From Collinsella sp. AM17-1 (GTDB lineage Bacteria > Actinomycetota > Coriobacteriia > Coriobacteriales > Coriobacteriaceae), in contig NZ_QRJZ01000002.1 of the NCBI RefSeq assembly GCF_003470665.1, forward strand, positions 178,911 through 197,326: a stretch of DNA of 18,416 bases, read 5' to 3'. The translations under genes and the position numbers were made by a program. Numbering within the stretch: position 1 is the first letter of the stretch; each line of letters begins with the position of its first letter. Below the pieces are notes generated by a model that saw nothing but the letters and a program-made list of their open reading frames with translations, was not told the origin of the DNA and ran no database searches. Shown piece by piece: positions 1 to 8,177 of the stretch.

Positions 1-3
1 TCC

Positions 4-32
4 TTGCATCGCCGTCCGAGTTCCCGTATAGT
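4..32 (+). promoter_or_regulatory. Sigma70-type promoter of tRNA-Ala
   Basis: A -35 element TTGCAT at 4-9 and a -10 element TATAGT at 27-32 are separated by exactly 17 bases. The -10 ends 12 bases before the mature 5' end of the tRNA, so the primary transcript would start close to the tRNA with a very short leader. Both hexamers are near the vegetative sigma-factor consensus. Confidence 0.75.
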
Positions 33-44
33 ACTTCTACGCAC

Positions 45-117
45 GGGGGCGTAGCTCAGCTGGGAGAGCGCTTGACTGGCAGTCAAGAGGTCAGGGGTTC
101 GATCCCCCTCGTCTCCA
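45..117 (+). tRNA. tRNA-Ala (anticodon GGC)
   Basis: The cloverleaf folds without gaps: a 7-bp acceptor stem (45-51 with 110-116), D-arm GCTC/GAGC, anticodon stem CTTGA/TCAAG around loop CTGGCAG with anticodon GGC reading GCC alanine codons, and T-arm AGGGG/CCCCT with loop TTCGATC. The third acceptor pair is the G3-U70 wobble that defines alanine identity, which supports the assignment independently of the anticodon. Discriminator base is A at 117. CCA is not encoded (the next bases are CCC), so it must be added enzymatically. The gene has its own promoter and terminator and is therefore a separate transcription unit ahead of the ABC-F gene. Confidence 0.97.
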
Positions 118-133
118 CCCGAGCATTGAATGA

Positions 134-161
134 GGCTCCAACGCAAGTTGGGGCCTTTTTT
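134..161 (+). terminator. Rho-independent terminator after tRNA-Ala
   Basis: A 9-bp stem (134-142 paired with 147-155, including one G-U pair) closes a GCAA tetraloop and is followed directly by six T residues at 156-161. It lies 17 bases after the tRNA. Only 31 bases separate it from the next start codon and they hold no clear promoter, so the downstream gene may depend partly on read-through. Confidence 0.93.
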
Positions 162-192
162 CATATAGGCACACAAGGTCAAAGGCGGCACC

Positions 193-2226
193 ATGATCCT
201 CCTGGTCGACAAGATCGAAAAAAGCTTCGGCGCACGCGTCCTCTTTAGCGGCGCGTCCTTCCAGATCAACCCCGGCGAGCGCTTCGCGCTCGTGGGACCC
301 AACGGCGCCGGCAAAACCACCATGCTCAAAATCATCATGGGCATCGACAGCCCCGACGCCGGCCAGGTCCAGTACGCCAAGGACTGCCAGGTGGGCTACC
401 TAGAGCAGGAAACTAATCTGGAGCAAAAGGACACCGCCATCCTTGCCGAGGTCATGGCGGCGGCCAAGGAAATCCGCCGTATGGGCATGCGCGCCAACGA
501 GCTGCAGGCCCAAATCACCGAGCTCTCCGAGCAGGGCAAGGACGTCGACGCACTCCTTAACGAATACGGCCAGGTCCAGGACCGCTTTGAGCATCTGGGC
601 GGCTACGAGCTCGAGAGCAACGCCCGCAAAATCCTGTCCGGCCTGGGCTTCAAGGTCACCGACTTTGAACGCCCGTGCTCCGAGTTCTCCGGCGGCTGGC
701 AAATGCGTATCGCGCTGGCCAAGCTTTTCTTGCGCCATCCCGACCTGCTGCTTCTGGACGAGCCCACCAACCACCTGGACCTCGAGAGCGTCCAGTGGCT
801 GCGCGGCTTTATCGCCAACTACGACGGCGCCGTGCTCATCGTAAGTCACGACCGCGCTTTCATGGACGCCTGCGTCGACCACGTCGCCGCACTCGAAAAC
901 CGTCGCGTGACTACCTACACCGGCAACTACAGCAGCTACCTCAAGCAGCGCGAGGACAACCTGGAGCAGATGCGCGCCAAGCGCGCCGCCCAAGAGCGAG
1001 ACATCGCTCACATGCAGGTCTTCGTTGACAAGTTCCGCTACAAGCCCACCAAGGCCGCCCAAGCGCAGGAGCGCATCCGCAAGATCGAGCAGATCAAAAA
1101 GGAGCTCGTCATCCTGCCCGAGGGCCACAAGCACATCGACTTTAAGTTCCCCGACCCGCCGCGCTCCGGTGACATGGTCGTGGGCCTGGAGGGTGTTTCC
1201 AAATCCTACGGCGACAAGCACATTTACAGCGACATCGACTTCAAGCTCTACCGCGGCGAGCACGTGGCACTTGTTGGACCCAACGGCGCCGGTAAGTCCA
1301 CCCTCATGAAGATCCTCGCCGGCCTGGAACCGCCCACTACCGGCACGCGCGACCTGGGCACCAACGTCGGCGTCGCCTACTACGCCCAGCACGCACTCGA
1401 GGGCATGACCGAGTCAAACACCGTCCTGCAAGAGATCGACACCGTCACGCCCAAGTGGACCGTGCCGCAGCAGCGCAGCCTGCTGGGCGCCTTCCTGTTT
1501 AGCGACAACGATTCCATCGAAAAGCAGGTTCGCGTCCTTTCCGGCGGCGAAAAGGCGCGTCTGGCCCTGGCAAAGATGCTCGTGGCCCCCGAGGCGCTCC
1601 TGTGCCTGGACGAGCCCACCAACCACTTGGACATCGACTCGGTGGACATGCTCGAAAACGCCCTGCAAAACTTCCCCGGAACCATCGTGCTGATCAGCCA
1701 CGACGAGCACCTGGTACGCGCCGTGGCCAACCGCGTCATCGACATCCGCGATGGCAAGGTCACGGTCTACGACGGCGACTACGACTACTACCTCTACAAG
1801 CGCGAGGACCTCGCGGCCCGGGCCGCCGCCGAGGCGGCAGGGGAGAGTGCGTCGTCCACGGCCAAGTCCGCCAAGGTCACCGCGGCCCAGCCCGATGCGC
1901 CCGCCGCAGTCGCCAAACCTGCCGAGGGCAAAAAGACCAAGGAGCAGAAGCGCGCCCAGGCCCAGGCCCGCGCCGCGCTCAACAAAAAGCTCAAGGGCGT
2001 GCGCAACCAGCTCAAGAAGATCGAGGCGGAGCTCGACAAAAAGCGCGCCCGCTATGACGAGCTTATGGAATTGATGGCCAGCGAAGAGCTTTATGCCGAT
2101 CAGGATAAGTTCAACGCCGCGCTGGGGGAATATAACGGCCTTAAGCAAGAGCTACCCAAGCTCGAGGACGAATGGCTCGAGCTTTCCACCCAGATCGAAG
2201 AGGAGACCGCGCGTGAACTCTCGTAA
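193..2226 (+). CDS. ABC-F family ATP-binding protein
   Basis: A 677-residue soluble tandem ABC ATPase without membrane segments, the arrangement of ABC-F translation factors that act at the ribosomal E site. NBD1 has Walker [10 protein letters not shown] from residue 35, signature SGGWQMR at 166-172 and Walker B with D189-E190 in [11 protein letters not shown]2 has Walker [10 protein letters not shown] at 362-370, signature SGGEKAR from 450 and D473-E474. A charged helical linker (about 245-325) joins them, as in the ribosome-contacting linker of the family. After an Ala/Pro-rich spacer (about 548-590), the C-terminus is a Lys/Glu-rich coiled coil like that of Uup or YdiF-type members. Both catalytic glutamates are present, so both sites should be active. 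The start ATG follows AAAGG at a usable distance. A housekeeping translation role is more likely than antibiotic resistance given the conserved setting, but the subfamily is not settled. Confidence 0.93.
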   Translation: MILLVDKIEKSFGARVLFSGASFQINPGERFALVGPNGAGKTTMLKIIMGIDSPDAGQVQYAKDCQVGYLEQETNLEQKDTAILAEVMAAAKEIRRMGMRANELQAQITELSEQGKDVDALLNEYGQVQDRFEHLGGYELESNARKILSGLGFKVTDFERPCSEFSGGWQMRIALAKLFLRHPDLLLLDEPTNHLDLESVQWLRGFIANYDGAVLIVSHDRAFMDACVDHVAALENRRVTTYTGNYSSYLKQREDNLEQMRAKRAAQERDIAHMQVFVDKFRYKPTKAAQAQERIRKIEQIKKELVILPEGHKHIDFKFPDPPRSGDMVVGLEGVSKSYGDKHIYSDIDFKLYRGEHVALVGPNGAGKSTLMKILAGLEPPTTGTRDLGTNVGVAYYAQHALEGMTESNTVLQEIDTVTPKWTVPQQRSLLGAFLFSDNDSIEKQVRVLSGGEKARLALAKMLVAPEALLCLDEPTNHLDIDSVDMLENALQNFPGTIVLISHDEHLVRAVANRVIDIRDGKVTVYDGDYDYYLYKREDLAARAAAEAAGESASSTAKSAKVTAAQPDAPAAVAKPAEGKKTKEQKRAQAQARAALNKKLKGVRNQLKKIEAELDKKRARYDELMELMASEELYADQDKFNAALGEYNGLKQELPKLEDEWLELSTQIEEETARELS

Positions 2227-2509
2227 GGCCACTGCCGTGGCGATGAGCATCATCGCCATCGCTTGTCGCATCTGCGGCATCTTTATGAGCGCGATGACCG
2301 TGCTGCTGTGCTTTAGCGGCCTCACCGCCAAGCTGCAGATTGTGGGCTTTGTCGTTGAGCTTTCGCGCGCACTGCCGAGCGCCATCGCCGGTTACGGCGT
2401 CATCACGTCGCCCTTTGGCGGTGTGTTCCGCTTGGATTACGCCATCGTGGCCGTCATCCTGTTTGTGGCCGACTACCTGCTTACGCGCGCCTCGCGCCGC
2501 GTCCGCTAG
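2213..2509 (+). CDS. Small integral membrane protein of unknown function
   Basis: I do not recognise this 98-residue protein. The preferred start is GTG at 2213, because a strong Shine-Dalgarno (AAGAGGAG) precedes it inside the end of the ABC-F gene. The two genes overlap by 14 bases, pointing to coupled translation. An internal ATG at 2243 is possible but has only a weak ribosome site. After a basic N-terminus (NSRK) there is a hydrophobic segment at about 8-37, a second moderately hydrophobic stretch at 41-66, and a clear membrane helix at about 74-90 followed by a basic tail (TRASRRVR), which suggests a cytoplasmic C-terminus. Its stop codon lies ten bases before the start of the M50 protease gene, so the two are probably co-expressed. 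No enzyme motif is visible. Confidence 0.72.
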   Translation: MNSRKATAVAMSIIAIACRICGIFMSAMTVLLCFSGLTAKLQIVGFVVELSRALPSAIAGYGVITSPFGGVFRLDYAIVAVILFVADYLLTRASRRVR

Positions 2510-2518
2510 GGGATCGAC

Positions 2519-3202
2519 ATGTCCAGCAGCTACCTCATGAACCTGCTCTCCAGCGCCGTCGCCGTCATCGTTGGCATCGTCATCCACGAGAGCGCGCACG
2601 CCGCAGCAGCCTGGGCGCTCGGCGACAAGACGGCCCGTTCGCGCGGCCGCGTCTCGCTCAACCCGCTCAACCATATCGACCCGTTTGGCACCATCATCCT
2701 GCCGCTGCTCATGCTTGCCGCCGGCGGCCCGGTGTTCGCCTTCGCCAAACCCGTGCCCTTGTACCTCAACAACCTCAAACACCCCAAGCGTGATGAGGTC
2801 CTGGTGAGCGCAGCCGGCCCCGCATCGAATATCGCGCTCGCATGCCTGGCCGCAGCCCTCATGCACGCTGCATACGGCAACCTCTACGCCAGCATGTCTT
2901 TTGGCGTGGCGTCGCAAATCATGAACTTTGGAGCCGCGTTTATCGTGGTCAACCTATCGCTCGCGTTCTTTAACCTCATCCCAATCCCGCCGCTCGACGG
3001 CTCGTCGATCATCGTGCCGTTCCTCAAAGGTAAGGCGCTCTCCAACTACTACCAGCTGCAGCGATACGCCATGCCCATCCTCATCATCGTGCTGTACCTG
3101 CTGCCCATGTGGACCGGCATCGATGTGATCGGCCGGTATTTCGACGTTACCGTGTATCCGCTGGCCGAGTGGCTGCTTAACTTCGCAATCGCCGGCATCT
3201 AA
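2519..3202 (+). CDS. M50 family (site-2 protease-like) membrane metalloprotease
   Basis: A 227-residue polytopic membrane protein with both signatures of the M50 intramembrane zinc protease family. The HExxH motif is H23-E24-S25-A26-H27 in the first hydrophobic helix, and the distal zinc-ligand motif NLIPIPPLDG lies at 152-161 with D160. It lacks PDZ and CBS domains, so it belongs with the short peptidases of the YwhC/Rip3-like group rather than RseP. Further hydrophobic helices lie at about 60-76, 95-115, 132-152 and 183-200. The start ATG follows AGGGG by seven bases. Such enzymes cut transmembrane substrates, but the substrate cannot be predicted here. The small membrane protein immediately upstream may be a partner (inference only). 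Confidence 0.88.
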   Translation: MSSSYLMNLLSSAVAVIVGIVIHESAHAAAAWALGDKTARSRGRVSLNPLNHIDPFGTIILPLLMLAAGGPVFAFAKPVPLYLNNLKHPKRDEVLVSAAGPASNIALACLAAALMHAAYGNLYASMSFGVASQIMNFGAAFIVVNLSLAFFNLIPIPPLDGSSIIVPFLKGKALSNYYQLQRYAMPILIIVLYLLPMWTGIDVIGRYFDVTVYPLAEWLLNFAIAGI

Positions 3203-3210
3203 GGTAAACT
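3182..3210 (+). promoter_or_regulatory. Weak promoter candidate ahead of scpA
   Basis: TTCGCA (3182-3187) and TAAACT (3205-3210) are 17 bases apart, each matching four of six consensus positions. They overlap the end of the M50 gene and precede an 84-base gap, the widest before a gene in the block. The gap also holds two small hairpins without T-tracts, at 3219-3235 (GACCG/CGGTC) and 3254-3268 (GCGCC/GGCGC). The pair could start a separate scpAB transcript, but hexamers this weak also occur by chance. Confidence 0.25.
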
Positions 3211-3286
3211 TACAGGTCGACCGCGCAAAACGGTCGCAACATGCACTCAAACCGCGCCGCGAAGGCGCCGTCAAAGGAGGTCGAAG

Positions 3287-4096
3287 ATGTCGTATCGCGT
3301 GTCGACGCAGGTCTACAGCGGACCGTTCGACCTGCTGCTGCAGCTGGTAACCCGCCAAAAAGTAGATATCGGTGCCATCTCGATCAGTGAGGTGGCTGAG
3401 CAATACCTGGCCGAGGCTGAGCGCATCGAGGCGCTGGACCTGGACGTGGCGAGCGACTTTTTGCTGGTTGCGGCAACCCTTTTGGACATCAAGGCCGCCT
3501 CGCTGGTGCCGCAGGAGGTCCCCAACAAATCCGTCGACGATGACGAGGACGACGAAGACCTCGAGGAGCTCAGCGCCCTCGACGGCGACGCCCTGCGCGA
3601 GGTCCTGATTCAGCGCCTGATTGCCTACAAGCAGTTTAAGGGCGCGGCGGCGGCGCTTGGCGCCCGCATGCAGGCCGAGAGCCGCATGCATCCGCGCGTG
3701 GCCGGCCCCGACCCCGAGTTCTTGGGCCTCATGCCCGACTACCTGGCCGGCATCACACTGCGCGGCCTGGCCGTCATCTGCGCCGACCTGGACGGCAAGC
3801 GCCAGACCTTCTTGCTGGAGGCCGAGCACGTGGCACCGCATCGTGTACCGCTCGACCTGACCGTGGCCTCGGTCGACCGCTTTACCATGGCGCACCAAAC
3901 CTGCACCTTTCGTGAGCTGGTGGACGGCGACGCCACGACCGAGCAGCTCGTCGTCACCTTCCTGGCCATGCTGGAGCTCGCCAAGCGCGGCTCGCTTACG
4001 CTGAGCCAGGATGAGATCTTTGGAACCATCCGCATCAACCGCGTCGAGGGCGCCGAGGCCTACGTGCCCGGCGAGGGCCCCGAGCTTACCGAATAG
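3287..4096 (+). CDS. scpA: Segregation and condensation protein A (ScpA, kleisin)
   Basis: A 269-residue kleisin that bridges the SMC ATPase heads and binds ScpB to form the bacterial condensin needed for chromosome compaction and origin segregation. The N-terminus YSGPFDLLLQLVTRQKVDI is the family hallmark, the helical SMC-neck-binding region. A very acidic linker follows (about residues 84-97, DDDEDDEDLEEL), then a less conserved middle. The C-terminus (about 220-258, VVTFLAMLELAKRGSLTLSQ) is the winged-helix domain that contacts the SMC cap. The start has a near-perfect ribosome site, AAAGGAGGT at 3273-3281, five bases before ATG, the strongest in the window. scpB follows 11 bases later. 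Confidence 0.96.
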   Translation: MSYRVSTQVYSGPFDLLLQLVTRQKVDIGAISISEVAEQYLAEAERIEALDLDVASDFLLVAATLLDIKAASLVPQEVPNKSVDDDEDDEDLEELSALDGDALREVLIQRLIAYKQFKGAAAALGARMQAESRMHPRVAGPDPEFLGLMPDYLAGITLRGLAVICADLDGKRQTFLLEAEHVAPHRVPLDLTVASVDRFTMAHQTCTFRELVDGDATTEQLVVTFLAMLELAKRGSLTLSQDEIFGTIRINRVEGAEAYVPGEGPELTE

Positions 4097-4107
4097 GAGC
4101 GGCAACC

Positions 4108-4836
4108 ATGTCAACCCTTTCCACGCTGGAGGTAAACAGCCTCAAAGGCGCCTTGGAGGCGCTCCTGCTGGTGTCGAGCGATCCGGTGAGCGCGCCCGCG
4201 CTGGCCGGTGCGCTGGATATCGCCCCCGGCGAGTGCGCATCGCTGCTCGCCGAGCTCAAAGTTGAGTACGAGGAGGCCAATCGCGGCTTTCAGCTGCGCG
4301 AGGTCGCCGGAGGCTGGCGCCTGTTTACGCATCCCGCCTATCACGACGTGGTCGAGGCCTACGTACTGAGCTGGGACACGCAAAAACTGTCGCAGGCGGC
4401 ACTCGAGACCCTGGCCGTGATCGCCTATCACCAGCCCGTTACGCGCGAGGTGGTCAAGGGCATCCGCGGCGTCAACTCCGACGGTGTCATCGCGTCGCTC
4501 GTTGACAAGGGCCTGGTGCGCGAGCTCGGCCGTGACCCCCAGCGCGGTCAGGCCATCATTTACGGCACGACCAACGCCTTTTTGGAGAAATTCGGTCTGC
4601 GCTCCACCCGCGACCTGCCCGATTTGGAGCAGTTTGCCCCCGACGAGCAGTCGCGTCAATTTATCCGCGAGCGCCTGAGCGGCCGCAGCATTCAGTCCAC
4701 GCTCGAAGAGCAGGCTGAGGATCTGGACGAAGAGCGTGAGCTGCTCGATACCGATATTGATGATGTCGAGGCAGTTGGCGGCGAGGAATCACTGGCCACC
4801 GACGACACTGCGGAGGATACGCATGACGAGGACTAA
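4108..4836 (+). CDS. scpB: Segregation and condensation protein B (ScpB)
   Basis: A 242-residue ScpB, the tandem winged-helix subunit that dimerises and binds the ScpA kleisin in the SMC-ScpAB complex. The first winged helix is at about 8-85 (LKGALEALLLVSSDPVSAPALA). The second contains the conserved LSQAALETLAVIAYHQPVTR (about 94-113) and IRGVNSDG. Residues beyond about 190 form a long acidic tail rich in Asp and Glu (LDEERELLDTDIDD and onward), longer than in minimal ScpB proteins. The start follows AGGAG. The last 14 bases overlap the start of the pseudouridine synthase gene, so part of the tail-coding sequence also carries the ribosome site of the next gene. Confidence 0.95.
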   Translation: MSTLSTLEVNSLKGALEALLLVSSDPVSAPALAGALDIAPGECASLLAELKVEYEEANRGFQLREVAGGWRLFTHPAYHDVVEAYVLSWDTQKLSQAALETLAVIAYHQPVTREVVKGIRGVNSDGVIASLVDKGLVRELGRDPQRGQAIIYGTTNAFLEKFGLRSTRDLPDLEQFAPDEQSRQFIRERLSGRSIQSTLEEQAEDLDEERELLDTDIDDVEAVGGEESLATDDTAEDTHDED

Positions 4837-5791
4837 CGAAGCAGGGGAGACGCGCGCCGACGCTGCGGGCACCGTGGCGCCGGCAGAGGACGCCCAGCCT
4901 GTCTACCCGCACACCATGCGCCTGCAGCGCTTTTTGGCGCGCGCGGGCGTGGCGAGCCGCCGCGGTTCGGAGGACCTGATGACCGCTGGTCGTGTGACAG
5001 TAAACGGCGAGGTCGCGACCGAGCTAGGCACCAAGGTCGATGTCGACCGCGATCATATCGAGGTCGACGGCATGCCCGTTAAGCTCAACCAGGGCGCCGT
5101 GTACCTGATGCTCTACAAGCCGACCGGCTACCTCACCACCATGAGCGATCCGCAGGAGCGCCCTTGCGTGGCCGACCTGGTCCCTCGCGACCGCTTTCCG
5201 GGGCTCTTTCCGGTTGGTCGTCTTGACCGCGACACCACGGGCCTTCTGCTCTTCACCACCGACGGCGACCTGTCGCAGGACCTGCTGCACCCCAGTAAGC
5301 ACGTCTACAAGACCTACCAGGCACTCGTGGACGGAGACTTGTCCGACCGTGATCTCGCCCCGCTGCGTCGCGGCGTTGAGCTCGACGACGGCCTGTGCCA
5401 GCCGGCAATCTGCCGTGTCATCAACGCGCGCGAGGCCGAGGCCGTGGCTCCGCAAGGCATCAAGCCCGGCACCACCGCCGTGGAGGTCATCATCCGCGAG
5501 GGCCGCAAGAACCAGGTCAAGCGCATGTTGAGTAAGATTCACCACCCGGTGATCCGCCTACACCGCTGTAACTTTGCCGGCCTGGAGCTCAAAGACGTGG
5601 CCAAGGGCTCGTGGCGCGAGCTCACCGACCGCGAGGTGCAGATCCTCAAGGACGGCGGCATCCCGCCCAAGCAGGCCAGCTCCAAGCGCGGCGCCGCGCC
5701 GGCGACCAATACCGCGAGTCGCACGCGTCACCACGGCAGCCACGGCTCCGCGCCCAAGCGCAACACCTACCGCGAACGCTACACGGGCTAG
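4823..5791 (+). CDS. rluB: RluB/RsuA-family rRNA pseudouridine synthase
   Basis: A 322-residue enzyme expected to isomerise a uridine of 23S rRNA to pseudouridine. An S4 RNA-binding domain starts at M32 (RLQRFLARAGVASRR) and runs to about 90. The catalytic domain carries FPVGRLDRDTTGLLLFT with catalytic D135, and GRKNQVKRML near 230. A basic, disordered tail (about 280-322) likely contacts RNA. Start choice: ATG 4823 has GGAGG at 4812-4816 and overlaps scpB by 14 bases, and it yields a 31-residue acidic extension before the S4 domain. M32 at 4916 would give a family-typical N-terminus but no good ribosome site is visible there. The scpA-scpB-rluB order is widespread in Gram-positive bacteria. 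The exact target uridine is inferred from family only. Confidence 0.93.
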   Translation: MTRTNEAGETRADAAGTVAPAEDAQPVYPHTMRLQRFLARAGVASRRGSEDLMTAGRVTVNGEVATELGTKVDVDRDHIEVDGMPVKLNQGAVYLMLYKPTGYLTTMSDPQERPCVADLVPRDRFPGLFPVGRLDRDTTGLLLFTTDGDLSQDLLHPSKHVYKTYQALVDGDLSDRDLAPLRRGVELDDGLCQPAICRVINAREAEAVAPQGIKPGTTAVEVIIREGRKNQVKRMLSKIHHPVIRLHRCNFAGLELKDVAKGSWRELTDREVQILKDGGIPPKQASSKRGAAPATNTASRTRHHGSHGSAPKRNTYRERYTG

Positions 5792-5857
5792 CCAGTCCGC
5801 CAGCAAGCATCGTCCGCGTCCCATACCAGCACGTCAACCACCGAAAGGAAGCATTGC

Positions 5858-6544
5858 ATGATCGTCGCCATCGACGGCCCCGCCGGTTCCGGCAAGTCCA
5901 CCATCGCCAAGGAGATCGCCCGCCAGCTGGGCTTTAACAAGCTCGACACGGGCGCCATGTATCGCGCCGTCACCTTCGCCGCGCTCGACCGCGGCATCGA
6001 CCTGGACGACGAGGCTGCCATCGATGCCCTCGCCGAGCAGATCGAGATCCGCTTTACCAACGGCACCGGCGAGGACACGCGCCTGACCATTGACGGCCAG
6101 GACGCTTCGGCCGCCATCCGCACCCCGCAGGTGGACGCCAACGTCTCCAAGGTCTCGGCCTACCCGGGCGTGCGCGCCGCCATGCTCATCCATCAGCGCC
6201 GCGCCGCCGAAGACCGCGATATCGTGGCCGAGGGTCGCGACATCGGCACCGTCGTGTTCCCCAACGCGCAGGTCAAGGTATTCCTGACCGCCGACCCGCG
6301 CGAGCGTGCCCGTCGCCGCGTGCTGCAGCGCCACCAAAACGACGCTCAGCCGCTTACTGCCGAGCAGCTCGAGGCCGAGGTCGACGAGACCCTCGACGCC
6401 CTCAAGCAACGCGATAAGCTCGACAGCAGCCGCGAGGTCGCGCCACTCGTGCCCGCCGAGGACGCCGTGCACGTCGACTCCACCGCCCACGCCATCGATG
6501 AGGTCGTCTCGATCATCGAGGACCTCATCAACCAAAGGAGGTAG
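5858..6544 (+). CDS. cmk: Cytidylate kinase
   Basis: A 228-residue CMP/dCMP kinase transferring phosphate from ATP to CMP, feeding CTP pools for RNA and CDP-diacylglycerol synthesis. The P-loop GPAGSGKST is at residues 7-15, followed by the NMP-binding motif KLDTGAMYRAVT (about 29-40). The conserved AEGRDIGTVVFP (about 125-136) and the arginine-rich lid RERARRR (about 147-153) are present. Length is typical. AAAGGAAG precedes ATG at a suitable distance. The 66-base gap from rluB shows no -10-like sequence. It is followed after three bases by plsC, which fits joint control of phospholipid supply. Confidence 0.96.
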   Translation: MIVAIDGPAGSGKSTIAKEIARQLGFNKLDTGAMYRAVTFAALDRGIDLDDEAAIDALAEQIEIRFTNGTGEDTRLTIDGQDASAAIRTPQVDANVSKVSAYPGVRAAMLIHQRRAAEDRDIVAEGRDIGTVVFPNAQVKVFLTADPRERARRRVLQRHQNDAQPLTAEQLEAEVDETLDALKQRDKLDSSREVAPLVPAEDAVHVDSTAHAIDEVVSIIEDLINQRR

Positions 6545-6547
6545 CCC

Positions 6548-7276
6548 ATGCGCCTGTTTAAGCAGACGCCCGAGGATTACTACAACGCCCCCTACGCCGA
6601 GTTCCCGGCGCTCATCCGCGGCACTGTCGCCGTAGTCATGGGCATCCTGTGGGTCTTCTCCAAGATCATGTGGCGCTGGAAGGTCGAGGACGCCGACCTG
6701 CTGTTTGAGCGCCAGGAAGGCCGCGGCAGCGTAGTCATCTGCAACCATACCTCGATGGCCGAACTCTTGGCCGTGGAGACGGCGCTGTTCTTTGGCGGCC
6801 GCCGCATCCGCCCCATCTTTAAGTCCGAGTTTGCCAAGAGCAAGATTGTGCGCTGGGCCTTTAGCCGCGTGGGCGGCATTCCCGTCGAGCGTGGCACCGC
6901 CGACATGAAGTGTCTGCGTGCCGCCCAGCATGCACTGCAGCGCGGTGAGGACGTCCTGATCTTCCCCGAGGGCACGCGCATCCGCTCGCGCGAGATCAAG
7001 CCCGAGGTCCATGGCGGCTTTGCGCTCATCGCCCAGATGGGTAAGGCACCCGTCAACCCGCTCGCCATTTGTGGCTGGTCCGACATCACGCCCAAAGGCA
7101 AAAAGATCATGCGCCCCAAGAAGTGCTGGATCCGCGCCGGCAAGTCCATCTCGCTATCCGATGCTCCGGCCGAGCTCAAGCGCAAGGAGCGCCTGGCATG
7201 GTTTGAGTCCGAGGCCATGAGTCGCGTCTACGCCATGCGCGACGACCTATGCGCCGAGCACCCGGGCAGGTTCTAG
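6548..7276 (+). CDS. plsC: 1-acyl-glycerol-3-phosphate acyltransferase (PlsC family)
   Basis: A 242-residue membrane-associated acyltransferase that adds the second acyl chain to lysophosphatidic acid, giving phosphatidic acid. A hydrophobic helix lies at about 20-38. Motif II-like residues FKSEFAKSKIVRWAFSRVGG precede IPVERG, and motif III is FPEGTR at 139-144 with E141. The catalytic motif is NHTSMAE, with H67 and a glutamate (E72) where the family normally has aspartate (HX4D). Everything else looks intact, so I expect an active enzyme, perhaps with altered kinetics. The ribosome site AAAGGAGG lies at the end of cmk. Together with plsY and gpsA in the same block it completes the route from dihydroxyacetone phosphate to phosphatidic acid. 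Confidence 0.9.
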   Translation: MRLFKQTPEDYYNAPYAEFPALIRGTVAVVMGILWVFSKIMWRWKVEDADLLFERQEGRGSVVICNHTSMAELLAVETALFFGGRRIRPIFKSEFAKSKIVRWAFSRVGGIPVERGTADMKCLRAAQHALQRGEDVLIFPEGTRIRSREIKPEVHGGFALIAQMGKAPVNPLAICGWSDITPKGKKIMRPKKCWIRAGKSISLSDAPAELKRKERLAWFESEAMSRVYAMRDDLCAEHPGRF

Positions 7277-7278
7277 CC

Positions 7279-8175
7279 ATGAGTGAGAACGTTATGAATA
7301 CCGCCGCGGCCGCCGCTGAGGGGTTCGTCCCCACCATCGAAATCGCCGCCCACGCTGGCACCTGCTACGGCGTGCAGCGTGCGCTCGATATGGCGCTGGC
7401 CGCCGCGCCGCAGGCAGGGGAGAACGCTCAGGTCCACACCCTGGGTCCGCTCATCCATAACCCCATCGTGGTACGCGAGCTCGCCGAGGCAGGCGTTGGT
7501 CTGGCAGACACCTTAGACGACGCCGCATCGGGCACCGTGATCATCCGCGCGCACGGTGTGGTGCCACAGGTCATTGACGCCGCTCGCGAGCGCGGCCTTA
7601 CCGTGGTCGACGCCACCTGCCCCTACGTCAAGAAGGTCCATGTGGCGGCCGAGCGCCTGGTGCGCGAGGGCTACCGCGTGATCGTCGTGGGCGAACCGGG
7701 CCACCCCGAGGTCGAGGGCATTCTGGGCCACGCCGGGGATGACGCTCAAGTCGTGAGCTGCGCCGCCGATGCGGACGCGCTGCCGCTCAAGGGCAAGGTG
7801 GGCCTGGTTGTGCAGACCACCCAAACCGCGCAGAACCTGGCCGAGGTTGTGGCCTCCATCACCCCGCGCGTGCAGGAACTGCGCGTGATCAACACCATCT
7901 GCGCCGCCACGAGCGAACGGCAGCAGGCAGCCGCAACCCTCGCCAACCGCTGTGATTGCATGGTCGTCGTGGGCGGCAAGAATTCGGGCAACACGCGCCG
8001 CCTGGCGCAGATTTGTGCCGACGCCTGCGAGCACACGCATCACATCGAGGAAGCTTCCGAGCTTGAGGCCGCATGGTTTGCCAACGCGCGCCACATCGGT
8101 ATCACCGCCGGAGCCTCAACCCCGCAAGAACACATCGAACGCGCCGTCGAGCGCATCAAGGAGCTTTGCCGCTAA
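7279..8175 (+). CDS. ispH: 4-hydroxy-3-methylbut-2-enyl diphosphate reductase (IspH)
   Basis: A 298-residue [4Fe-4S] enzyme catalysing the last step of the MEP isoprenoid pathway, reducing HMBPP to IPP and DMAPP. The three cluster cysteines are C29 (AGTCYGVQRA), C114 (DATCPYVKKVH) and C208 (NTICAATSERQ). Substrate-site motifs HTLGPLIHNP, RAHGVVP, GEPGHPEVEG, TTQT and GASTP are all present. ATG 7279 is chosen because it begins two bases after the plsC stop. ATG 7249 would add ten residues (MRRAPGQVLA) inside plsC that look like plsC coding sequence, and ATG 7294 is also possible. The ribosome site (GCAGG) is modest, suggesting coupling to plsC translation. Confidence 0.95.
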   Translation: MSENVMNTAAAAAEGFVPTIEIAAHAGTCYGVQRALDMALAAAPQAGENAQVHTLGPLIHNPIVVRELAEAGVGLADTLDDAASGTVIIRAHGVVPQVIDAARERGLTVVDATCPYVKKVHVAAERLVREGYRVIVVGEPGHPEVEGILGHAGDDAQVVSCAADADALPLKGKVGLVVQTTQTAQNLAEVVASITPRVQELRVINTICAATSERQQAAATLANRCDCMVVVGGKNSGNTRRLAQICADACEHTHHIEEASELEAAWFANARHIGITAGASTPQEHIERAVERIKELCR

Positions 8176-8177
8176 TC

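Noticed and set aside
7249..7278. Upstream ATG extending IspH by ten residues
   Set aside because: The extension lies within the plsC coding end and has no conserved IspH residues; the ATG at 7279 follows the plsC stop directly.
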